Shown in pieces: positions 30,576-40,351 of a stretch of DNA of 64,000 nt. How positions within the stretch are numbered: position 1 is the stretch's first letter; the number at the start of each line of letters is the position of its first letter. A model generated the notes under the pieces. The model saw only the letters and a program-made list of their open reading frames with translations. It ran no database searches and was not told the DNA's origin. Location: positions 1,436,443-1,500,442 of the forward strand of contig NZ_LMOZ01000001.1 in the NCBI RefSeq assembly GCF_001423695.1. The letters are read 5' to 3'. This DNA comes from Leifsonia sp. Leaf336 (GTDB lineage: Bacteria; Actinomycetota; Actinomycetes; Actinomycetales; Microbacteriaceae). The position numbers and the translations under genes are program-made.

Positions 30576-31235
30576 ATGGCGACGCGTATCAATCCGAGCA
30601 TCCTGGCGGCCGACTTCGTGAACCTCGAGCGCGATCTCGGGAGAATCGCCACCGCGGACCTCGTGCACGTGGACGTCATGGACAACCACTTCGTTCCCAA
30701 CCTCACGTTCGGCCCGCAGATGGCCGGTCGCATCCAGGACGTCAGCCCGATACCGCTCGATGTGCACCTGATGATCGACGACCCGGATCGCTGGGCTCCC
30801 GGCTATGCGGAGCTGGGCGCCTTCTCGGTGACGTTCCATGCGGAGGCCGCGGCCGATCCGGTGGGGCTCGCCCGCCGACTGCGTGCCATCGGCGCCCGAG
30901 CGGGCATCGCGCTCAAGCCGGGTACGCCGGTCGACGGCTACCTCGACCTGCTCGCCGAGTTCGACCAGGTGCTGGTGATGACCGTGGAGCCGGGATTCGG
31001 CGGTCAATCGTTCATGGTCGAGACGATGCCGAAGCTGCGTTCGCTCCGGGAGGCCGTCGAAGCGCGCGGTCTCGACGTCTGGCTGCAGGTCGACGGCGGC
31101 ATCACCGAGGAGACGATCCTCACGGCCGCCGAGAACGGCGCCGACACGTTTGTCGCCGGCTCCAGCGTCTTCCGGGGAGAGCCCGCCGAGCGGATCGCCG
31201 CGCTACGGGCCGCCGTCGCGGGCCACGCGCACTGA
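30576..31235 (+). CDS. rpe: Ribulose-phosphate 3-epimerase
   Basis: Interconverts ribulose 5-phosphate and xylulose 5-phosphate in the pentose phosphate pathway. Family motifs: INPSILAADFVNLERDL, LVHVDVMDNHFVPNLTFGP with the metal and catalytic Asp, HLMIDDPDRW, and MTVEPGFGGQSFM. At 219 residues it is standard. There is no ribosome-binding site; the TAGGCT box suggests leaderless translation. It converges on a reverse-strand transporter only 8 bases away. Its product is a substrate for the phosphoketolase encoded at 54516. Confidence 0.97.
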   Translation: MATRINPSILAADFVNLERDLGRIATADLVHVDVMDNHFVPNLTFGPQMAGRIQDVSPIPLDVHLMIDDPDRWAPGYAELGAFSVTFHAEAAADPVGLARRLRAIGARAGIALKPGTPVDGYLDLLAEFDQVLVMTVEPGFGGQSFMVETMPKLRSLREAVEARGLDVWLQVDGGITEETILTAAENGADTFVAGSSVFRGEPAERIAALRAAVAGHAH

Positions 31236-31243
31236 CGACGCCC

Positions 31244-32449
31244 CTACTCCGGCGCCGGAACCGGCTTCGCCGCGATGCGCGCGTGCACCGGGACGATGGC
31301 GAGCGCACCCACGGCGAGGATCGCGGCGGCGGCGAACACGTAGAAGCCTCCCGGGTAGGCGAGGCCTGCGGACACCAGGACCCCGGTGATCGCAGGGCCG
31401 ACGATGGCGCCGAGACGGCCGATGCCGGCGGCGAAGCCGAGGGCGGTGCTCCGGATCTCGGGCGGATAGAGCTGGGTCACGAACGCGTAGACGAGCACCT
31501 GAGCCGAGAACACGAAGACGCCCGTGACGAAGACGGCGACGTACAGCATCGTGACGTTCTCCAACCGGACGCTGAGGAACGCGAGCAGCACGCCGGACAG
31601 CGCGAACCAGGTCATCGCGATGCGCTTGGTGCCCGAGCGGTCGGCGACGATGCCGGCGAGGATCAGTCCGGTCACGGCGCCCGCGTTCAGCACCAGCAGC
31701 AGGCCGAGCGAGTCGGTGGAGCCGTAGCCGGCGTCCCGCATCAGCTGCGGCAGCCAGGTGTTGAGGCCGTAGACCAGCAGGAGGCCCATGAACGACGCCA
31801 CCCAGACCCCGATGCTGATCAGGAGGTACGGGCGCTCGACCAGCCGCCGCACGGTCGGCCGCGCGACGTCCTGCTGTCTGCGGCGCTCCTCGGGCAGCGC
31901 GAGCCGGATGAGCGGGACGGTGACGAGGCCCGCGATGCCGCCGATCGCGAACAGCACGCGCCAGTCGGGGATGACGGCGAGGGCGAGGAGCGCCGTCAGG
32001 ACGGCGCCAGCGTGGTACCCGGTCATGGTCAGTGTCGTCGCCCTCCCCGCCCGCTCGCGCGGCATCAGGTCGGTGACGTACGCGATGGTGACGGGAAGGC
32101 ACGCTCCCAGCGCCAGCCCGGCGAGCACGCGCAGGAGCGCGAACACGAAGATGTTCGGCGCGATCACGATCGCGAGCGTGAGCACAGAGAAGACCGTGAC
32201 GCAGAGGAGGAGGCAGAGCCGCCTCCCGTAGCGGTCCGCGAGCGGCCCGACGGTGAGCGCGCCGACGCCGACGCCGACCAGACCCGCCGTGGCGACAGCG
32301 GTCGCGGCCGGTGCGTCGAACCCGAGCTCGCGCGTGCTCAGCAGCGTGGGGATGACCGTGCCGAGCACCACCAGGTCGAAGCCGTCGAGGGCGACGATCA
32401 CCCAGCAGAGCAGCAGTGGCCAGGGTCGGGGGCGGGGCGTAGGTTCCAT
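31244..32449 (-). CDS. MFS transporter, AAHS-like (aromatic acid/H+ symporter type)
   Basis: A 401-residue, 12-helix major facilitator. TM1 carries ALDGFDLVVLGTVIPTLL, which resembles the DGFD signature of the aromatic acid:H+ symporter family, and the TM2-TM3 loop has GPLADRYGRR. A second loop motif (ADRSGTKRIAM) marks the C-terminal half. The substrate is probably a small aromatic or organic acid, not established here. ATG 32449 has GGAGG upstream. It is the only reverse-strand gene between rpsD and the pyk terminator, splitting the rpe and hisE units. A TAATGT hexamer (32495-32500, minus strand) could be its -10. Confidence 0.85.
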   Translation of the reverse strand: MEPTPRPRPWPLLLCWVIVALDGFDLVVLGTVIPTLLSTRELGFDAPAATAVATAGLVGVGVGALTVGPLADRYGRRLCLLLCVTVFSVLTLAIVIAPNIFVFALLRVLAGLALGACLPVTIAYVTDLMPRERAGRATTLTMTGYHAGAVLTALLALAVIPDWRVLFAIGGIAGLVTVPLIRLALPEERRRQQDVARPTVRRLVERPYLLISIGVWVASFMGLLLVYGLNTWLPQLMRDAGYGSTDSLGLLLVLNAGAVTGLILAGIVADRSGTKRIAMTWFALSGVLLAFLSVRLENVTMLYVAVFVTGVFVFSAQVLVYAFVTQLYPPEIRSTALGFAAGIGRLGAIVGPAITGVLVSAGLAYPGGFYVFAAAAILAVGALAIVPVHARIAAKPVPAPE

Positions 32450-32563
32450 CGCGGACCTCCTTGTCGAATGGAATATGTCAGATGAGACCCGCCGACATTA
32501 GCACACCCGTTCGGCCATGCCTCGTGCTCGGCCGTCACGCGCGAGCGGGCTCCGCTCGGTGAC

Positions 32564-32569
32564 TAGTAC
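32564..32569 (+). promoter_or_regulatory. Possible -10 for hisE
   Basis: TAGTAC lies 9 bases before the hisE GTG within the 129-base divergent region shared with the MFS gene. There is no clear ribosome-binding site, so a very short leader or leaderless start is likely. Confidence 0.35.
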
Positions 32570-32578
32570 GCTGTAACG

Positions 32579-32842
32579 GTGAAAACCTTCGACGACCTCT
32601 TCGCCGAGCTCAGCGAGAAGGCCGAGGCCCGCCCGGACGGCTCCGGGACGGTTCGCGAGCTGGGCGCGGGCGTGCACGCCATCGGAAAGAAGATCGTGGA
32701 GGAGGCCGCCGAGGTCTGGATGGCCGCGGAGTACGAGTCCGACGAGGCCACCGCTGAGGAGATCTCCCAGCTGCTGTACCACCTGCAGGTGCTGCTGATT
32801 GCGAAGGGCCTCACCCCGGCCGACGTGTACCGACATCTGTGA
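32579..32842 (+). CDS. hisE: Phosphoribosyl-ATP pyrophosphatase
   Basis: Second step of histidine synthesis, removing pyrophosphate from phosphoribosyl-ATP. An 87-residue all-helical MazG-like protein with [19 protein letters not shown], supplying the metal-binding Glu residues, and [14 protein letters not shown]. It is monofunctional, separate from hisI, as in actinobacteria. GTG 32579 starts [11 protein letters not shown]. It is first in the co-directional his/trp block and precedes hisG by 61 bases. Confidence 0.95.
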   Translation: MKTFDDLFAELSEKAEARPDGSGTVRELGAGVHAIGKKIVEEAAEVWMAAEYESDEATAEEISQLLYHLQVLLIAKGLTPADVYRHL

Positions 32843-32903
32843 TGACCGCTCCCGGATCCCCGGATCCGTGCCTCCGTCCGTCACGTCACGAAAGTCACAA
32901 CGC

Positions 32904-33743
32904 ATGCTGAAGATTGCCGTCCCCAACAAGGGATCCCTCTCCGAGACCGCGGCGCAGATGCTCCTCGAAGCCGGCTACCACGGTCGCCGCGATCCCAAGG
33001 AGCTCATCGTCGCCGACCCGCGCAACGGCGTGGAGTTCTTCTACCTCCGCCCGCGCGACATCGCGACCTACGTGGGCTCCGGCGCGCTCGACGTCGGCAT
33101 CACCGGCCGCGACCTCCTGCTCGACTCGAACTCGCCCGCCGCCGAGATCGCCGCGCTCGACTTCGCCGCGTCGACGTTCCGCTTCGCGGGACCGGCCGGG
33201 TCGTACGCCGACCTCGCCGATCTGGAGGGCAAGCGCGTCGCGACGAGCTACCCCGGGCTCGTCGGTCAGTTCCTCGCCGACAACGGCGTGGACGCCTCCC
33301 TCATCAAGCTGGACGGCGCCGTGGAGTCCGCCGTGCGTCTCGGCGTCGCCGATGCCGTGGCCGACGTGGTCGAAACCGGCACGACACTGCGCAAGCAGGG
33401 CCTGGAGATCTTCGGCCCGGTGATCCTCGAGTCGGAGGCCGTGCTCGTGTCGTCGCCGTCGCCCGCAGCCGGCGTCGACACCCTGCTGCGCCGGCTCCAG
33501 GGCGTGATGGTCGCGCGGCAGTACGTGCTGATCGACTACAACCTCCCTGTCGCGCTGCTCGACCGCGCCGTCGCCCTGACCCCGGGCGTCGAGTCGCCGA
33601 CGGTATCGCCGCTCGGCGAGCCGGACTGGGTCGCCGTGCGGGTCATGATCAAGCGCGACAGCACCAACCAGGTCATGGACGAGCTCTACGAGCTGGGGGC
33701 GCGCGCGATCCTGGTCACCTCGATCCACGCGGCGCGGATCTGA
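32904..33743 (+). CDS. hisG: ATP phosphoribosyltransferase (long form)
   Basis: First, feedback-regulated step of histidine synthesis. At 279 residues it is the long HisG, with a C-terminal histidine-sensing ACT-like domain ([22 protein letters not shown]). The catalytic part shows [13 protein letters not shown], the [10 protein letters not shown] loop and the PRPP motif [18 protein letters not shown] 32904 begins [10 protein letters not shown]. The stop overlaps the hisF start by one base. Confidence 0.96.
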   Translation: MLKIAVPNKGSLSETAAQMLLEAGYHGRRDPKELIVADPRNGVEFFYLRPRDIATYVGSGALDVGITGRDLLLDSNSPAAEIAALDFAASTFRFAGPAGSYADLADLEGKRVATSYPGLVGQFLADNGVDASLIKLDGAVESAVRLGVADAVADVVETGTTLRKQGLEIFGPVILESEAVLVSSPSPAAGVDTLLRRLQGVMVARQYVLIDYNLPVALLDRAVALTPGVESPTVSPLGEPDWVAVRVMIKRDSTNQVMDELYELGARAILVTSIHAARI

Positions 33744-34507
33744 TGAGCGTCGCGGTCCGGGTCATCCCCTGTCTCGACGTGGCCGCCGGACGCGTCGTGA
33801 AGGGCGTCAACTTCCAGAACCTCCGCGACCAGGGCGATCCCGTGGAGCTCGCTCGCCGGTACTTCGAGCAGGGTGCAGACGAGCTGACCTTCCTCGACGT
33901 CACGGCGACGGTCGACGACCGCTCGACGACCTACGACGTGGTGCGCGCCACCGCGGAGCAGGTCTTCATCCCGCTCACCGTCGGCGGCGGCGTGCGCAGC
34001 ACGGAGGACGTCGCGAAGCTGCTCGGCAGCGGCGCAGACAAGGTGGGCGTCAACTCCGCGGCGATCGCGCGGCCCGAGCTGGTCGGCGAGATCGCCGAGC
34101 GTTTCGGCGCCCAGGTGCTCGTGCTCTCGCTCGACGTCAAGCGCTCGGCCGGAACGGCCTCCGGCTTCGTGGTGACGACGCACGGCGGCCGTACGGAGAC
34201 CGGGATCGACGCCCTGGAGTGGGCGGAGCGCGCGATCGAGCTGGGCGCAGGGGAGTTGCTGGTCAACTCCATCGACGCTGACGGCACGAAGGAAGGCTTC
34301 GACCTGGACCTCATCCGCGAGATGCGCGCGATCAGCCGGGTGCCGGTCATCGCCTCGGGAGGCGCGGGCGCCGTCACCGATTTCGTCCCGGCGATCGATG
34401 CCGGCGCCGACGCGGTGCTGGCGGCGAGCGTGTTCCACTCGGGCGAGATGAGCATCGGCGATGTGAAGGACGAGCTGCGACGAGCAGGTCTGGAGGTGCG
34501 TTCATGA
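33743..34507 (+). CDS. hisF: Imidazole glycerol phosphate synthase cyclase subunit
   Basis: TIM-barrel subunit that makes IGP and AICAR from PRFAR with ammonia supplied by HisH. The catalytic Asp residues are in [16 protein letters not shown] and [13 protein letters not shown]. Phosphate-binding loops [11 protein letters not shown] and [12 protein letters not shown] are present. It is 254 residues. hisH, hisA and hisB are not in this window, so the remaining his genes lie elsewhere. It is coupled to hisG and hisI by overlaps. Confidence 0.97.
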   Translation: MSVAVRVIPCLDVAAGRVVKGVNFQNLRDQGDPVELARRYFEQGADELTFLDVTATVDDRSTTYDVVRATAEQVFIPLTVGGGVRSTEDVAKLLGSGADKVGVNSAAIARPELVGEIAERFGAQVLVLSLDVKRSAGTASGFVVTTHGGRTETGIDALEWAERAIELGAGELLVNSIDADGTKEGFDLDLIREMRAISRVPVIASGGAGAVTDFVPAIDAGADAVLAASVFHSGEMSIGDVKDELRRAGLEVRS

Positions 34508-34896
34508 CCGCGATCGACGACGTGATCGGACGGATCCGGTTCACCGACGCGGGGCTGGTCCCCGCCGTGATCCAGCAGTGGGACTCTCGCGAGGTGCTCA
34601 TGATGGGCTGGATGGACGCCGAGGCGGTGCGCCGCACCCTCAGCGAGGGCCGCGTCACGTTCTGGTCGCGCTCGCGCCGGGAGTACTGGCGCAAGGGCGA
34701 CACCTCCGGCCACGTGCAGTACGTCAAGGGCGCGGCACTGGACTGCGACGGCGACACGCTGCTCGTGACCGTCGAGCAGATCGGTGCGGCGTGCCACACC
34801 GGCACGCGCACGTGCTTCGACGCGGACGTGCTGGACCCGGTGGTGGCCGACGCCGAGAGCGCACAGCTCGCCGCCGAGATGGGATCGGACCTGTGA
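34504..34896 (+). CDS. hisI: Phosphoribosyl-AMP cyclohydrolase
   Basis: Third step of histidine synthesis, hydrolysing the adenine ring of PR-AMP. The 130-residue monofunctional form has [31 protein letters not shown], the metal-binding [10 protein letters not shown] and the Cys pair in [11 protein letters not shown]. It overlaps hisF by 4 bases and trpE by 4 bases, so the his genes run directly into the trp genes. Confidence 0.96.
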   Translation: MTAIDDVIGRIRFTDAGLVPAVIQQWDSREVLMMGWMDAEAVRRTLSEGRVTFWSRSRREYWRKGDTSGHVQYVKGAALDCDGDTLLVTVEQIGAACHTGTRTCFDADVLDPVVADAESAQLAAEMGSDL

Positions 34897-36434
34897 TCGC
34901 CACTGCAGGCGGCACGACCGGGCGCGAGGAGTTCGCGGCGCTCGCCGCCGAGCATCGTGTGGTCCCGGTGGTCCGCGAGCTGTTCGCCGACGGGGAGACG
35001 CCCGTCGGCATCTACCGCAAGCTCGCGGCGGGCCGGCCGGGCACCTTCCTGCTCGAGTCCGCCGAGCAGGGCGGCATCTGGTCGCGCTTCTCGTTCGTGG
35101 GCGCCGCCTCGTTCGGCATGCTGACCCAGGACGGCGACGAGGTCCGCTGGCTCGACTACGGGCTCTCGGCTCAGCGCGCGCTGGGCGATGAGGCCTCCGG
35201 AACCCCGCTCGACGCCCTCGCGGCTCTGCACGAGCGTTGGAGCACTCCACGGATCCCTGGCCTACCTCCGCTGACCGGCGGGCTGGTCGGCTTCATCGGC
35301 TGGGAGGCGGTCCGCCAGCTCGAGCGGCTGCCGCAGCGTCCGCCGGCCGACTACGACATCCCGGGTCAGGCGATGGCGTTCGTCGCCGATCTGGTCGTGA
35401 TCGACCACCGCTCCGGCACCGTCAAGCTGATCGCCAACGCTCTGGCCGACGGCGAGCACGACGTCGACGCGCTCTGGAGCGACGCCCAGCAGCGTCTCGA
35501 CCGCATGCAGACCGAGCTCGCCCGGCCGTCGGAGGCCTGGCTCGCCGAGGTGGACCTCACCGCCGTCGGCAGTCCGGTGTCGCGCACGCTCGAGGAGGAC
35601 TTCCTCGCGTCGGTCGAGACCGCCAAGCGGCGGATCGTCGACGGGGACATCTTCCAGGTCGTGATCTCGCAGCGCTTCGAGCTCGAGTGCAGGGCCTCCG
35701 CTCTCGATGTCTACCGGGTGCTGCGCTCGCTCAATCCGAGCCCGTATATGTACCTGCTGTCGCTGGAGCGCCCGGACGGTCAGCCGTACCAGATCGTGGG
35801 GTCCTCGCCCGAGGCGCTGGTCAAGGTGCAGGAGGGGCGTGCGTTCACGCACCCCATCGCCGGCTCGCGCCCGCGTGGTGCGACGCCGGAGGAGGACCTC
35901 GAGCTGGAGGCCTCGCTGCTGTCCGACGACAAGGAGCGGGCCGAGCACCTCATGCTCGTCGACCTCGCCCGCAACGACCTGCTCAAGGTGTGCGCGGCGG
36001 GCAGCGTCGAGGTGACGGAGTTCATGCGCGTCGAGCGCTTCAGCCACATCATGCACATCGTCTCGTCGGTGGAGGGCGACCTCCTGCCCGAGTCCGGTGC
36101 GATCGACGTCTTCCGCGCGACCTTCCCGGCCGGAACGCTCTCGGGCGCGCCCAAGCCGATGGCCCTGCGGATCATCGACGAGCTCGAGCCGGCGCAGCGC
36201 GGCGTGTACGGCGGGGTGATCGGCTACTTCGACTTCGCCGGAGACGCCGACCTCGCCATCGCGATCCGCACGGCCACGATCATGGACGGCGTGGCCCGGG
36301 TGCAGGCCGGAGGCGGCCTGGTCGCCGACTCGGTGCCGATCCTGGAGTTCCAGGAGTCGCAGAACAAGGCGGCGGCGCCGCTGCGGGCGGTCGCCGTCGC
36401 CAACGGCATGAGACGGGTGCAGGGTGCGCGCTGA
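34893..36434 (+). CDS. trpE: Anthranilate synthase component I
   Basis: Chorismate and ammonia (from TrpG) to anthranilate. At 513 residues it is full length. The tryptophan feedback site [16 protein letters not shown] is intact. The catalytic half has [37 protein letters not shown] and [23 protein letters not shown] 34893 overlaps hisI by 4 bases. trpG and trpD are absent from this cluster, which is usual in actinobacteria. No leader peptide or attenuator precedes it, as it lies inside an operon. Confidence 0.96.
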   Translation: MIATAGGTTGREEFAALAAEHRVVPVVRELFADGETPVGIYRKLAAGRPGTFLLESAEQGGIWSRFSFVGAASFGMLTQDGDEVRWLDYGLSAQRALGDEASGTPLDALAALHERWSTPRIPGLPPLTGGLVGFIGWEAVRQLERLPQRPPADYDIPGQAMAFVADLVVIDHRSGTVKLIANALADGEHDVDALWSDAQQRLDRMQTELARPSEAWLAEVDLTAVGSPVSRTLEEDFLASVETAKRRIVDGDIFQVVISQRFELECRASALDVYRVLRSLNPSPYMYLLSLERPDGQPYQIVGSSPEALVKVQEGRAFTHPIAGSRPRGATPEEDLELEASLLSDDKERAEHLMLVDLARNDLLKVCAAGSVEVTEFMRVERFSHIMHIVSSVEGDLLPESGAIDVFRATFPAGTLSGAPKPMALRIIDELEPAQRGVYGGVIGYFDFAGDADLAIAIRTATIMDGVARVQAGGGLVADSVPILEFQESQNKAAAPLRAVAVANGMRRVQGAR

Positions 36435-37146
36435 GAACCGCCGCGTCAAGTACCTGACGCTCCTCGCACTGGTCGTGGGGAGCGGTCTCGGGCTGCTCTC
36501 GGCCACCCAGACCTGGTTCGTCATCGACGTGAAGGACGTCGCGAACCACGCGGGCACCGTCACCGTCGCCGGATCGGCCGCGGCTCCCGCCCTCACCGCC
36601 CTCTCGCTGGCCGGGCTCGCGCTGACGGCGGCGCTCGCCATCGCCGGTCCGGCCTTCCGCGTCGTGCTGTCGATCCTCGGCATCCTGCTCGGCGTCTCGA
36701 TCGTGTTCTCGGCCGTCTCGGTCGTGGGCGACCCGCTGCGAGCCGCAGGCGGGGCGATCACCTCGGCGACGGGGGTCGCGGGGGAGGCATCCCTGCGCAA
36801 GCTCGTGGAGAGCACGACGACCGAGTTCTGGCCGTGGCTCGCAGTGGTCGGCGGGGTGCTCGTCGCTCTCGCGGGCATCCTGGCCATCGTCTTCGTGCGC
36901 GCGTGGCCCGGCCCGTCGCGGAGGTACCAGGCGCGGTTCGCCGGCGAGGACGGCCGCTCGGCCGAGGAGGCCGTCGCCGGGCTCTCCGAGGGCGACGACG
37001 AGGCGGCCGGCGGCATCGCCGACGACGATCAGGAGGCGCGCGAGGCGGCCGAGGCCGACACGCCCGACACCCCCACCGCGCTCGACAGGGACACGGCGAT
37101 CGACAGCTGGGACGAGCTGAGCCGCGGCGACGATCCCACGCGGTGA
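36424..37146 (+). CDS. Trp biosynthesis-associated membrane protein
   Basis: A 240-residue protein with four predicted membrane segments (about residues 9-28, 54-75, 78-98 and 133-156). An acidic cytoplasmic tail ends in AIDSWDELSRGDDPTR, the hallmark of the actinobacterial Trp-associated membrane protein family (TIGR02234-like). It is found between trpE and trpC in many actinobacteria, and its function is unknown. The start GTG 36424 overlaps trpE by 11 bases. The conserved WDxLSRGxDPT tail suggests a binding site for a cytoplasmic partner; that is inference. Confidence 0.87.
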   Translation: MRAENRRVKYLTLLALVVGSGLGLLSATQTWFVIDVKDVANHAGTVTVAGSAAAPALTALSLAGLALTAALAIAGPAFRVVLSILGILLGVSIVFSAVSVVGDPLRAAGGAITSATGVAGEASLRKLVESTTTEFWPWLAVVGGVLVALAGILAIVFVRAWPGPSRRYQARFAGEDGRSAEEAVAGLSEGDDEAAGGIADDDQEAREAAEADTPDTPTALDRDTAIDSWDELSRGDDPTR

Positions 37147-37151
37147 GCCAC

Positions 37152-37157
37152 TAGACT
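37152..37157 (+). promoter_or_regulatory. Possible internal -10 in the trp cluster
   Basis: TAGACT lies 5 bases after the stop of the membrane protein gene. A start near 37164 would give a leader of about 70 nt before the HGxxPAAW gene, followed by trpC-trpB-trpA. Confidence 0.35.
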
Positions 37158-37232
37158 GGTTCCCGATCCACCAACCGTGCGCCGCCCCTGCCTGATGAGC
37201 GGGCGCAGGCGCACCCGACGTGCAGGAGTCCC

Positions 37233-37463
37233 ATGAGCACCGAGTCAGTCGAGCCAGGCCACGGTCATTCGCCGGCGGCGTGGACGGCCGTGATCATCAT
37301 GCTGATCGCCTTCACCATCGGAGCCGTCGCGTTCTTCTTCGACGCTCCGATCATCGTGTGGCTGTCTGCTGGTCTCGCCGTGATCGGACTGATCGTGGGC
37401 TGGATCATGAAGCGCGCGGGCTACGGAGTGGGCGGCTCCAAGTACCAGCCGAAGGGCCACTAA
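37233..37463 (+). CDS. HGxxPAAW family small membrane protein
   Basis: A 76-residue protein named for its motif, here HGHSPAAW at residues 10-17. Two membrane helices follow (VIIMLIAFTIGAVAFFF and IIVWLSAGLAVIGLIVGWIM) and then a basic tail. Members are found almost only in actinobacterial trp clusters, and no function is known. ATG 37233 is preceded by GCAGGAG. trpC starts 3 bases after its stop, so co-translation is likely. Confidence 0.87.
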   Translation: MSTESVEPGHGHSPAAWTAVIIMLIAFTIGAVAFFFDAPIIVWLSAGLAVIGLIVGWIMKRAGYGVGGSKYQPKGH

Positions 37464-37466
37464 CCC

Positions 37467-38237
37467 GTGCTCGCCGACCTCGTCGCCGGCGCGCTGGAGG
37501 ATGCGGAGCGGCGACGCTCTGAGCGCCCGCTCGCCGTGGTCGAAGCGGCTGCGGCCGCCCGAGAGCCCGCCATCGACGCGCTAGCCGCGCTGGCTCCGGC
37601 CGATCGTGTGAAGATCATCGCCGAGGTCAAGCGTGCGAGCCCCTCGCGCGGCGACCTCGCCGCGATCCCCGACCCGGCCGCCCTGGCCTCCCTCTACGAG
37701 ACCGGTGGCGCGAGCGCCATCAGCGTCCTCACGGAGGAGCGCCGCTTCAAGGGGTCGCTCGCCGACCTCGAGGCTGTGCGCGCTGCCGTGTCGCTGCCCG
37801 TGCTGCGCAAGGAGTTCGTCGCCGATCCGTACCAGGTGCTCGAGGCACGTGCGGCCGGCGCCGATCTGGTGCTGCTGATCGTCGCAGCCCTCGACCAGCC
37901 CCGTCTGGTCGAGCTGCACGGCCTGATCTCCGACCTGGGCATGACCGCTCTGGTGGAGGCGCACACCGAGGAGGAGCTGAGCCGCGCGTTCGACACCGGC
38001 GCGCAGCTGGTGGGCGTGAACGCGCGCAACCTCTCCACGTTCGAGCTGGATCGGGACCTGTTCGGCCGGCTGGCCGACCGCTACCCGTCCGGCGTCATCC
38101 GCGTGGCGGAGTCGGCCGTGAAGTCGGCCGCCGATGTCGCGCACTACCGGGCGGCGGGCGCGGATGTCGTGCTCGTCGGCGAGGCGCTCGTCACGAGCGA
38201 CCCCGTCGCCACGCTCGGCGAGTTCCTGGGAGCCTGA
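37467..38237 (+). CDS. trpC: Indole-3-glycerol phosphate synthase
   Basis: TIM-barrel enzyme that closes the indole ring from CdRP. The 256 residues show [17 protein letters not shown] with the catalytic Lys, [40 protein letters not shown] and RVAESAVKS. It is monofunctional, with no trpF domain; in actinobacteria the PRA isomerase step is usually done by phosphoribosyl isomerase A, not encoded here. GTG 37467 is close behind the HGxxPAAW gene, and the stop overlaps trpB by one base. Confidence 0.97.
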   Translation: MLADLVAGALEDAERRRSERPLAVVEAAAAAREPAIDALAALAPADRVKIIAEVKRASPSRGDLAAIPDPAALASLYETGGASAISVLTEERRFKGSLADLEAVRAAVSLPVLRKEFVADPYQVLEARAAGADLVLLIVAALDQPRLVELHGLISDLGMTALVEAHTEEELSRAFDTGAQLVGVNARNLSTFELDRDLFGRLADRYPSGVIRVAESAVKSAADVAHYRAAGADVVLVGEALVTSDPVATLGEFLGA

Positions 38238-39448
38238 TGTCCCTTCGTTCTGAACACGGACCCTACTTCGGCGAGTTCGGCGGGCGATTCGTGCCCGAAT
38301 CCCTCGTCGCCGCCCTCGACGAGCTGACGATCGCGTGGGAGGAGGCCAAAGCCGATCCCGCATACCACGCCGAGCTCGACGAGCTGCACCGCAGCTACAC
38401 CGGCCGCCCGAGCATCATCACGGAGGTGCCACGGTTCGCGCAGCACGCCGGAGGCGCCCGCGTCATCCTCAAGCGCGAAGACCTCAACCACACCGGCTCG
38501 CACAAGATCAACAACGTGCTCGGCCAGGCGATCCTCACCAAGCGCATCGGCAAGACGCGCGTGATCGCCGAGACGGGCGCCGGCCAGCACGGCGTCGCCA
38601 CGGCGACCGCGGCCGCTCTGTTCGGACTCGAGTGCACCATCTACATGGGCGAGGTCGACACCGAGCGCCAGGCGCTGAACGTCGCCAGGATGCGGCTGCT
38701 CGGTGCGGAGGTCGTCGCGGTCAAGACCGGCTCGCGCACCCTGAAAGACGCCATCAACGACGCGATGCGCGACTGGGTCACCAACGTCGAGAACACCAAC
38801 TACATCTTCGGCACGGTCGCGGGTCCGCACCCGTTCCCCGAAATGGTGCGCGACCTCCAGAAGATCATCGGCGAGGAGGCCCGCGAGCAGGTCCTGGCAC
38901 TCACCGGGCGCCTTCCCGACGCGGTCGCGGCCTGCGTCGGCGGCGGCTCCAACGCCATGGGCATCTTCCACGCGTTCCTCGACGACGAAGACGTGCGTCT
39001 CGTCGGCTTCGAGGCCGGGGGAGAGGGCGCCGAGACCCTGCGCCACGCGGCGACCATCACCAAGGGCCGACCCGGCGTCCTGCACGGCGCCCGCAGCATG
39101 CTGCTGCAAGACGAAGACGGCCAGACGATCGAGTCGCACTCGATCTCGGCGGGTCTCGACTATCCAGGCGTCGGCCCCGAGCACGCCTGGCTCGCGAAGA
39201 TCGGCCGCGCGGAGTACCGCCCGGTGTCCGACGCCGAGGCGATGGAGGCCCTTCGCCTGCTCAGCCGCACCGAGGGCATCATCCCGGCGATCGAGTCGGC
39301 GCACGCCCTCGCAGGCGCCCTCGAGCTCGGCAAGCAGGTGGGTCCCGACGGCATCGTGCTCGTGAACCTCAGCGGCCGCGGCGACAAAGACATGGAGACC
39401 GCCGGACGCTACTTCGGCCTGATCGACGAAGGAGCCGTGCAGTCGTGA
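38237..39448 (+). CDS. trpB: Tryptophan synthase beta chain
   Basis: PLP-dependent condensation of indole with serine. The PLP Lys lies in [19 protein letters not shown]. The [17 protein letters not shown] and [16 protein letters not shown] phosphate-binding motifs are present. At 403 residues it is the TrpB1 type that pairs with TrpA. It overlaps trpC by one base and trpA by four. Confidence 0.98.
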   Translation: MSLRSEHGPYFGEFGGRFVPESLVAALDELTIAWEEAKADPAYHAELDELHRSYTGRPSIITEVPRFAQHAGGARVILKREDLNHTGSHKINNVLGQAILTKRIGKTRVIAETGAGQHGVATATAAALFGLECTIYMGEVDTERQALNVARMRLLGAEVVAVKTGSRTLKDAINDAMRDWVTNVENTNYIFGTVAGPHPFPEMVRDLQKIIGEEAREQVLALTGRLPDAVAACVGGGSNAMGIFHAFLDDEDVRLVGFEAGGEGAETLRHAATITKGRPGVLHGARSMLLQDEDGQTIESHSISAGLDYPGVGPEHAWLAKIGRAEYRPVSDAEAMEALRLLSRTEGIIPAIESAHALAGALELGKQVGPDGIVLVNLSGRGDKDMETAGRYFGLIDEGAVQS

Positions 39449-40242
39449 GCCGTGTGGCAGACACCATCGCGCAGCGCAACGCGGACGCGGGCGGCGCCCT
39501 GGTCGGCTACCTGCCGGCGGGCTTCCCCGACCTGCAGACGAGCATCGACGCGGCCGTGGCCCTCGCCGAGAACGGCGTCGATGTCATCGAGCTCGGCCTG
39601 CCGTACTCCGACCCGGTCATGGACGGCGCGGTGATCCAGGCGGCGACGCAGCAGGCCCTCTCGAACGGCTTCCGTCTGCGCGACGGCTTCACGGCCGTGC
39701 GCGAGATCACGCAGCGCATCGACATCCCGGTGCTCGTCATGACGTACTGGAACCCCGTGCTCCAGTACGGCGTCGACCGCTTCGCCGACGACCTGGTCGC
39801 GGCGGGAGGGGCGGGGCTCATCACGCCCGACCTCATCCCCGACGAGGGCGCCGATTGGCTGGCCGCCTCCGACCGCACCGGCCTCGACCGGGTGTTCCTG
39901 GCCGCTCCTTCGTCGACCGACGCCCGCCTGCACACGACCGTCGAGAGCAGCCGCGGGTTCGTCTACGCCGTCTCCACCATGGGCATCACCGGCGCCCGCA
40001 GCGACGTCGACTCCGCGGCGCGCGCACTCGTCTCCCGTCTGCGCGACGCCGGCGCGACGAGCACCTGCGTCGGCCTCGGCATCTCGACCTCCGCTCAGGT
40101 GGCGGAGGTCCTCGAGTACGCCGACGGCGCGATCGTCGGGTCCGCTCTCGTCAAGGCTCTCGCCGACGGCGGCGTCGCCGGGGCCGGCCGCGTCGCGGCC
40201 GAGCTCGCCACGGGCACCGCGCGGCAGGGCGCGTCGGCCTGA
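39445..40242 (+). CDS. trpA: Tryptophan synthase alpha chain
   Basis: Cleaves indole-3-glycerol phosphate to indole, which passes to TrpB. The 265 residues contain [15 protein letters not shown], the catalytic Glu and Asp in [24 protein letters not shown] and [15 protein letters not shown] 39445 overlaps the trpB stop by 4 bases. It is the last trp gene; lgt follows after 109 bases that contain a possible promoter. Confidence 0.97.
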   Translation: MSRVADTIAQRNADAGGALVGYLPAGFPDLQTSIDAAVALAENGVDVIELGLPYSDPVMDGAVIQAATQQALSNGFRLRDGFTAVREITQRIDIPVLVMTYWNPVLQYGVDRFADDLVAAGGAGLITPDLIPDEGADWLAASDRTGLDRVFLAAPSSTDARLHTTVESSRGFVYAVSTMGITGARSDVDSAARALVSRLRDAGATSTCVGLGISTSAQVAEVLEYADGAIVGSALVKALADGGVAGAGRVAAELATGTARQGASA

Positions 40243-40289
40243 GGCCTCCGCCGTCTCCCCGCGAGTCGGTCACAGCACAGACCTGCACT

Positions 40290-40295
40290 TAGACT
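40290..40295 (+). promoter_or_regulatory. Possible -10 for lgt
   Basis: TAGACT lies 56 bases before the lgt start, in the gap after trpA. The leader would include the GAAAGG ribosome-binding site. Confidence 0.35.
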
Positions 40296-40351
40296 GGAGG
40301 CCGTGCGCCGTTCGGCGCCGGACTCCATAGGACACGAAAGGTAGTCATCGC

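Noticed and set aside
27782-30733. 983-codon frame opposite priA, fmt and rsmB
   Set aside because: No domain, spans several well-supported genes, and typical of antisense open frames at this GC content.
34850-34895. Possible trp leader peptide or attenuator before trpE
   Set aside because: trpE overlaps hisI by 4 bases, leaving no room; no run of Trp codons is present.
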